NCBI RefSeq assembly: GCF_004362055.1
Contig: NZ_SNXB01000002.1
Location: 186,001-250,000, forward strand
Direction: 5' to 3'
Source: Flavobacterium sp. 245
Lineage (GTDB): Bacteria; Bacteroidota; Bacteroidia; Flavobacteriales; Flavobacteriaceae
DNA: 64,000 nucleotides
Below, in pieces: positions 59,314 to 64,000 of this stretch. The notes below the pieces were generated by a model that was given only the letters and a program-made list of their open reading frames with translations, made no database searches and had not been told where the DNA came from. Position 1 is the first letter of the stretch. Each line of letters begins with the position of its first letter. Position numbers and translations under genes: made by a program.

Positions 59314-62300
59314 ATGAGTTTATCAACCACAAGTATAAGAAGACCCGTTTTAACGATTGTACTGAATCTTTTGATTATTTTATTCGGTTTCATTGGTTAT
59401 ACATTTTTGGGTGTTCGAGAATTCCCTTCAATTGACCCGGCACAAGTTTCTATCAGAACAAATTATACCGGAGCCAATTCTGATATTATTGAATCACAAA
59501 TTACAGAACCTCTTGAAAAAGCTGTAAATGCTATTGACGGAATTAGAAATATTACTTCATCAAGTAATCAAGGAAGCAGTAATATTACTATCGAGTTTAA
59601 TTTAGATAAAGATTTAGAAGAAGCCGCGAATGATGTTCGTGACAAAGTTTCTCAAGCCATCAGAAGTTTGCCACAGGATATTGATGCACCTCCAGTTGTA
59701 TCCAAAGCCGATGCTGATAGTGATGCTATCATTTCGATGACCGTGCAGAGTGATTCACGAAATTCTCTTGAATTAAGTGATTATGCCGAAAATGTAATTT
59801 CGCAACGTTTAGAAACGATTCCCGGCGTCAGCGGTGTACAAATTTGGGGACAAAAACGTTATGCAATGCGTTTATGGATTGATCCTGCAAAACTTGCCGC
59901 ATACGGTTGCACCGTAGCTGAAGTCCGCACTGCTTTAAATGCTCAGAATGTAGAGCTTCCATCAGGTAAATTGACAGGTAATAACACTGAACTTACTGTA
60001 AAAACCATTGGAAATTTATCAAAACCTGAAGAATTCAACAACATTATTATTCGTACTGACGGAGATAAAATTGTTCGTTTAAGTGATATCGGTATTGCGA
60101 CATTAGGTCCAGAAAATATCGAAACAAAATTAAGCCAGTCTGGACTTCCAATGATTGGTTTGGCAATTGTTCCGATGCCAGGAGCCAATTATTTAGATAT
60201 TTCGGCTGAATTTTATAAAAAATATGAGGCTTTAAAAAAGGATCTTCCAAAAGATATTAAACTGAATATTGCACTTGATAATACCATTTTTGTAAAAAAA
60301 TCGGTTCTTGAGGTTGCTGAAACACTTGGAATTTCAATCATTCTGGTAATTATCATTATTTACTTATTCTTTAGAGACTGGGCAATTGCTTTCAGGCCTT
60401 TAATTGATATTCCGGTTTCCTTGATTGCTACGTTTTTTATCATGTGGCTATTCGGATTCTCAATTAATGTATTGACTTTATTAGCAATTGTACTGGCCAC
60501 AGGTTTAGTGGTAGATGATGGAATTGTGGTTACCGAGAATATCTTCAAAAAAGTCGAAGAAGGAATGTCACCAATTGAAGCTGCAATTAAAGGTTCAAAT
60601 GAAATTTTCTATGCTGTAATTTCGATTTCAGTAACTTTAGCAGCAGTATTCTTGCCTGTAATTTTCTTAGAAGGTTTCGTAGGCCGACTCTTTAGGGAAT
60701 TTGGTGTAGTAATTGGAGCTGCCGTATTAATTTCGGCTTTCGTTTCGTTGACGTTGACACCTATGTTAAATGCCTATTTAATGAAAGGTGGCGAGCAGAA
60801 AAAATCTAAATTCTATATTAAAACTGAACCATTTTTTGAAAAGATGAACAGCACCTATGCCGAATCTCTTTCAAAATTTATGGATAAAAAATGGATAAGT
60901 TTTCCAATCTTGATTGTTTGTTTTGGACTGATTTACTTGTTCTTTACGATTCTTCCGAAAGAAACTGCTCCGTTGGACGACAGAAGCTCTGTAACAATGC
61001 GTATGACAACCCCTGAAGGTTCATCATATGAGTACACAGACCGTTTCATGCAGGAAATTTCAAAATTAGTCGATGATTCTATTCCAGAGAAAAAAGTGAG
61101 TTTGGTTATTACCGCACCCGGTTTTGGAGCTTCGGCAACGAACACAGGTTTTATCAGACTTTCATTGAAGGAAGCAGATGAGCGAAAAGCTTCTCAAAAA
61201 GACATTGCTGATAAATTAACAAAATGGACTAAAAGATATCCGGAAGCTAAAACTGCCGTTCTTCAACAGCCTACAATTGCTGTAAACAGACGTGGAGGTT
61301 TACCAATTCAGTACGTTATTCAGGCTCCGAATTTTGAAAAACTGAGAGAAAAAATTCCTCTTTTCATGGAAGAAGTTGGAAAAAGCGATGTTTTCTCAAC
61401 AACAGACGTAAACTTAAAATTCAACAAACCAGAAATTAACGTTAGCATCAATCGTGAAAAGGCCGAAAGTTTAGGAATTTCGATTTTAGATATCGCACAG
61501 ACTTTACAGCTTTCTTTGAGTGGACAACGTTTTGGTTATTTTATTAAAAACGGAAAGCAATATCAGGTTATTGGTCAGTTTGATCAAAAAGACCGTTCAA
61601 AGCCATTGGATTTAACTTCAATGTTTGTTAAAAACAATAAAGGCGAATTAATTCAGATGGACAACGTTGTAAATGTTGAGGAACAAAGTAATCCGCCACA
61701 ATTGTATCATAACAACCGTTATATGTCGGCTACAGTTTCTGCAGGTTTAGCTCCAGGAAAAAGTATCAGCGACGGTATTCAGGAAATGGACCGAATCAAG
61801 GCTAAAGTTTTGGACGAAAGTTTCACAACAGATTTGAGTGGAGAATCGAGAGATTTCGTAGAAAGTAGCTCGAATACTTCGTTTGCTTTTGGTTTAGCTT
61901 TGCTTTTGATCTTTTTGATTTTGGCAGCGCAGTTTGAAAGTTTTATTGATCCATTCATTATTATTTTAACAGTACCAATGGCGGTTGCAGGAGCTTTATT
62001 TTCACTATGGCTTTTCAATCAGACATGGAATATTTTCAGTCAGATTGGAACCGTAATGCTTATTGGATTAGTAACTAAAAATGGTATTTTGATTGTCGAA
62101 TTTGCGAATCAGCTTCGTGAACAAGGCAAACCAAAACTAGAAGCAATCCTAGAAGCATCAGAAGCGCGTCTTCGTCCAATTTTAATGACCAGTTTAGCAA
62201 TTGCATTAGGAGCGTTGCCAATTGCAATGTCTCTTGGAGCAGCTTCAACAAGCCGAATTGGAATGGGAGTTGTAATTGTTGGAGGAACTATTTTTTCTCT

Positions 62301-62412
62301 TGCTTTGACACTTTTTGTAATTCCTGCCATTTATTTAATGTGGTCAAAACAAAGAAAACATTATCCAGAGTTTGATCATATTGACGAATACGAAAAAGAA
62401 AGTATAAAATAG
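59314..62412 (+). CDS. RND multidrug efflux pump (AcrB/HAE1 family)
   Basis: A 1032-residue inner-membrane transporter of the HAE1 type with 12 membrane segments and two large periplasmic loops. The start MSLSTTSIRRPVLTIVLNLLIILFGFIGY gives the first helix. Proton-relay Asp residues appear in LAIVLATGLVVDDGIVVTEN (about 388-407). The second-half conserved GLVTKNGILIVEFANQ and SEARLRPILMTSLA segments lie near 915-970. Length is complete. It exports drugs or other hydrophobic compounds; no specificity can be told. Start ATG at 59314. Confidence 0.96.
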   Translation: MSLSTTSIRRPVLTIVLNLLIILFGFIGYTFLGVREFPSIDPAQVSIRTNYTGANSDIIESQITEPLEKAVNAIDGIRNITSSSNQGSSNITIEFNLDKDLEEAANDVRDKVSQAIRSLPQDIDAPPVVSKADADSDAIISMTVQSDSRNSLELSDYAENVISQRLETIPGVSGVQIWGQKRYAMRLWIDPAKLAAYGCTVAEVRTALNAQNVELPSGKLTGNNTELTVKTIGNLSKPEEFNNIIIRTDGDKIVRLSDIGIATLGPENIETKLSQSGLPMIGLAIVPMPGANYLDISAEFYKKYEALKKDLPKDIKLNIALDNTIFVKKSVLEVAETLGISIILVIIIIYLFFRDWAIAFRPLIDIPVSLIATFFIMWLFGFSINVLTLLAIVLATGLVVDDGIVVTENIFKKVEEGMSPIEAAIKGSNEIFYAVISISVTLAAVFLPVIFLEGFVGRLFREFGVVIGAAVLISAFVSLTLTPMLNAYLMKGGEQKKSKFYIKTEPFFEKMNSTYAESLSKFMDKKWISFPILIVCFGLIYLFFTILPKETAPLDDRSSVTMRMTTPEGSSYEYTDRFMQEISKLVDDSIPEKKVSLVITAPGFGASATNTGFIRLSLKEADERKASQKDIADKLTKWTKRYPEAKTAVLQQPTIAVNRRGGLPIQYVIQAPNFEKLREKIPLFMEEVGKSDVFSTTDVNLKFNKPEINVSINREKAESLGISILDIAQTLQLSLSGQRFGYFIKNGKQYQVIGQFDQKDRSKPLDLTSMFVKNNKGELIQMDNVVNVEEQSNPPQLYHNNRYMSATVSAGLAPGKSISDGIQEMDRIKAKVLDESFTTDLSGESRDFVESSSNTSFAFGLALLLIFLILAAQFESFIDPFIIILTVPMAVAGALFSLWLFNQTWNIFSQIGTVMLIGLVTKNGILIVEFANQLREQGKPKLEAILEASEARLRPILMTSLAIALGALPIAMSLGAASTSRIGMGVVIVGGTIFSLALTLFVIPAIYLMWSKQRKHYPEFDHIDEYEKESIK

Positions 62413-62419
62413 TAGCTAC

Positions 62420-62457
62420 AAAATCATGAATTTTACATCTTGTTAATTCATGATTTT
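62420..62457 (+). terminator. Hairpin between pump and TolC gene, possible attenuator
   Basis: A perfect 13-bp stem (AAAATCATGAATT / AATTCATGATTTT) with a 12-base loop is followed by T2-3 and lies only 20 bp before the tolC ATG (62477). It may lower readthrough into tolC rather than end the operon. An in-frame ATG at 62450 lies in its right arm. Confidence 0.65.
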
Positions 62458-62476
62458 TTGGCAAAAGAAAATAAAT

Positions 62477-63787
62477 ATGAATATTAAAAATATATACAGC
62501 ACTTTACTAATTCTCTTCTTCTGCGTTGTAAAAACTAATGCACAAGCTGTTCTGACTATTGAAGATGCTACCAGAATCGCTTTAGAAAATAACTTTGAAA
62601 TTAGAATTGCAAAGAATAACTCAAAAATAAGCGAAACAAATGTCACGATTGGAAATGCAGGAATATTGCCAACCGTTGCAGCGACTGTAACAGATAACAA
62701 TAGCGTTACGAATTCATCACAAACTCGTCAGGACGGAACTACAACTTCTTTAGACAATGCAAAAAACAACAGTTTAACTTACGGAGTTGGCCTAAACTGG
62801 ACCGTTTTCGACGGAATGAAAATGTTTGCACGATTAGATCAGTTAAAAGAACTTCAAAAATTAGGTGATTCTGAATTGAGAAGAACCGTTTTAATCAAAA
62901 TTGTACAGGTAAATTCGGCTTATTATGATCTTGTACAGCAACAGCATCAATTGGCCGCTTTAGATACTACAATCGTAATTTCTAAGCAAAGATTGACATT
63001 GGCACAAAATCGTTTCAGCATTGGAAAAGCTTCAAAATTAGAAGTTCTAAATGCTCAGGTTGATTTAAACTCAGATCAGGTTGCTTTATTACGTCAAAAA
63101 GAAACTTATGCAAACGCTAAAATTTTACTGAACCAATATTTGGCACGTGATCCAAAAATTGATTTCACAGTAACCGATTTAGTTACAGTTGATAATGGAA
63201 TGAATTTTGCTGAATTGTCAGATCTAGCACATAAACAAAATCCGGCTGTAGAAGCTCAAATTATTAATAAACGTATTGCTGAACTACAATTAAAGCAAGT
63301 AAAAGCAGACCGTTACCCGGTTGTAAACTTAACATCTGGATATAATTTTTCTGAAAATCAATCCAGTTTAGGTTTTACGAGCCAGTCGTCATCAAAAGGA
63401 TTTAACTACGGTTTTAATGCACGACTGAATTTATTTGATGGTTTGAATCAGCACCGAAATGAAAAAGTAGCAAAAATGGAAATCGAAAATTCTCAAATTG
63501 CTATTGAACAGCAAAATATGATTTTGGATACACAGCTGAGCACTGCATTTCAAACGTACCAAACAAACTTAGGATTAATTGATTTAGAAGAAGATAACGT
63601 AACAATTGCTAAGCAAAACTTAGATATTACGTTAGATAAATTCAGAATTGGAACCATTACAACACTTGATTTCAGAACGGCGCAGTTAAATTATGTAAAT
63701 GCTAAAGTTCGTTACAGCAATGCTCAATATCAAGCAAAATTATCTGAAATTGCCTTGAGAGAATTAGCTGGAAATATTAATTTTTAA
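62477..63787 (+). CDS. TolC family outer-membrane channel protein
   Basis: A 436-residue outer-membrane efflux protein with a signal peptide (about 1-23, IYSTLLILFFCVVKTNAQ) and two repeats of the TolC fold. They are seen as LTIEDATRIALENNFEIRIAKN (about 26-47) and LQLKQVKADRYPVVNLTSGYNF near 270, with coiled-coil helices QNRFSIGKASKLEVLNAQVDL and LDKFRIGTITTLDFRTAQLNY. It forms the exit duct of the tripartite pump encoded just upstream. The ATG at 62477-62479 is used because it begins the signal peptide. Confidence 0.93.
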   Translation: MNIKNIYSTLLILFFCVVKTNAQAVLTIEDATRIALENNFEIRIAKNNSKISETNVTIGNAGILPTVAATVTDNNSVTNSSQTRQDGTTTSLDNAKNNSLTYGVGLNWTVFDGMKMFARLDQLKELQKLGDSELRRTVLIKIVQVNSAYYDLVQQQHQLAALDTTIVISKQRLTLAQNRFSIGKASKLEVLNAQVDLNSDQVALLRQKETYANAKILLNQYLARDPKIDFTVTDLVTVDNGMNFAELSDLAHKQNPAVEAQIINKRIAELQLKQVKADRYPVVNLTSGYNFSENQSSLGFTSQSSSKGFNYGFNARLNLFDGLNQHRNEKVAKMEIENSQIAIEQQNMILDTQLSTAFQTYQTNLGLIDLEEDNVTIAKQNLDITLDKFRIGTITTLDFRTAQLNYVNAKVRYSNAQYQAKLSEIALRELAGNINF

Positions 63788-63789
63788 AT

Positions 63790-63797
63790 TAAATTTG
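63790..63797 (+). promoter_or_regulatory. Candidate -7 box for the bestrophin gene
   Basis: TAAATTTG fits TAnnTTTG immediately after the tolC stop, 19 bp before the ATG at 63817, predicting a leader of about 14 nt. No -33 TTG at the expected spacing. Confidence 0.35.
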
Positions 63798-63816
63798 TTT
63801 TAAAAATTAATAAAAA

Positions 63817-64000
63817 ATGATCGCGTACAATACTAAAGAGTGGTTTACCTTTATCTTTCATTTTCATAAATCAGACACTATCAGGCAGTTATTCCCTGTA
63901 ATGATTGGGATTGGTATTTACGCTGCCCTTGTTGGTTATATTGAAGTGATTTATTTTGGAATTGATGAAAAACATTACCTTAAAAATATTCCTGTTATGC
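63817..64000 (+). CDS. Bestrophin family channel protein, 3' end outside the window
   Basis: The first 61 residues are present: MIAYNTKEWFTFIFHFHKSD, then a membrane segment (about 27-46, VMIGIGIYAALVGYIEVIY). This is the usual beginning of prokaryotic bestrophin-like anion/cation channels (RFP-TM, YneE-like). The gene runs off the window. It follows tolC by 29 bp but has a promoter-like box of its own. Confidence 0.8.
   Translation, partial: MIAYNTKEWFTFIFHFHKSDTIRQLFPVMIGIGIYAALVGYIEVIYFGIDEKHYLKNIPVM

Overview
The window reads as chromosomal DNA of a Flavobacterium-like member of the Bacteroidota. It is AT-rich. It encodes SusC/SusD outer-membrane import proteins, a type IX secretion (T9SS) regulator of the PorX type, a secreted protein with a T9SS C-terminal sorting domain, a fused LpxC-FabZ, and several putative promoters of the flavobacterial type (-7 box TAnnTTTG). 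Genes lack clear Shine-Dalgarno sequences, as expected for the group. No rRNA, tRNA, CRISPR array, prophage or complete insertion sequence was seen.

Layout. 1-6160: the end of an unrecognised gene, a YeiH-type transporter with its LysR regulator, a membrane-anchored VWA-like protein, fabG and a small membrane protein. 6250-15805 (minus strand): a self-regulated import locus in the order ECF sigma factor, FecR anti-sigma, SusC-type receptor with STN signalling domain, SusD, zinc metallohydrolase lipoprotein and DUF4302 lipoprotein, closed by a terminator. 16069-18600: a large secreted leucine-rich-repeat protein. 18723-25624: sucD and a lipid A cluster (lpxD, lpxC-fabZ, lpxA, efp, a second lpxD-like gene, an NTF2-like gene). 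25664-31442: an HD phosphohydrolase, then on the plus strand porX, tsaE, a GNAT acetyltransferase, alanine dehydrogenase and a DUF4258-like protein. 31470-35750: ung, a MutS2-like ATPase, a small GIY-YIG nuclease and a DCC-family protein, set among related palindromic repeats. 35841-45694: ettA, a tiny membrane protein, holA, a lone HsdR-N nuclease-fold protein, a glycosyltransferase, an OmpA lipoprotein, a carboxypeptidase-regulatory-domain protein, a Sua5-type synthase and a UvrD-type helicase. 46007-57634: mostly single genes (TauE/SafE, patatin, M1 aminopeptidase, REP-associated transposase, Dph6-like ligase, DUF1697, recG, a PAS protein, a degenerate sensor-kinase-like membrane protein, a thioredoxin-like protein). 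58165-64000: an RND efflux operon (adaptor, pump, TolC) followed by the start of a bestrophin gene.

The most unusual material is repeat biology. Two roughly 100-bp palindromic elements lie in opposite orientation 4 kb apart. A related 22-bp inverted repeat brackets the GIY-YIG gene and forms the start of the next protein. A REP-like pair is inserted in frame inside the coding sequence of a REP-associated transposase. Many spacers are also filled by chains of one short word, often with an inverted copy that could fold as a long hairpin. All functional statements are by recognition of sequence; no searches were run.
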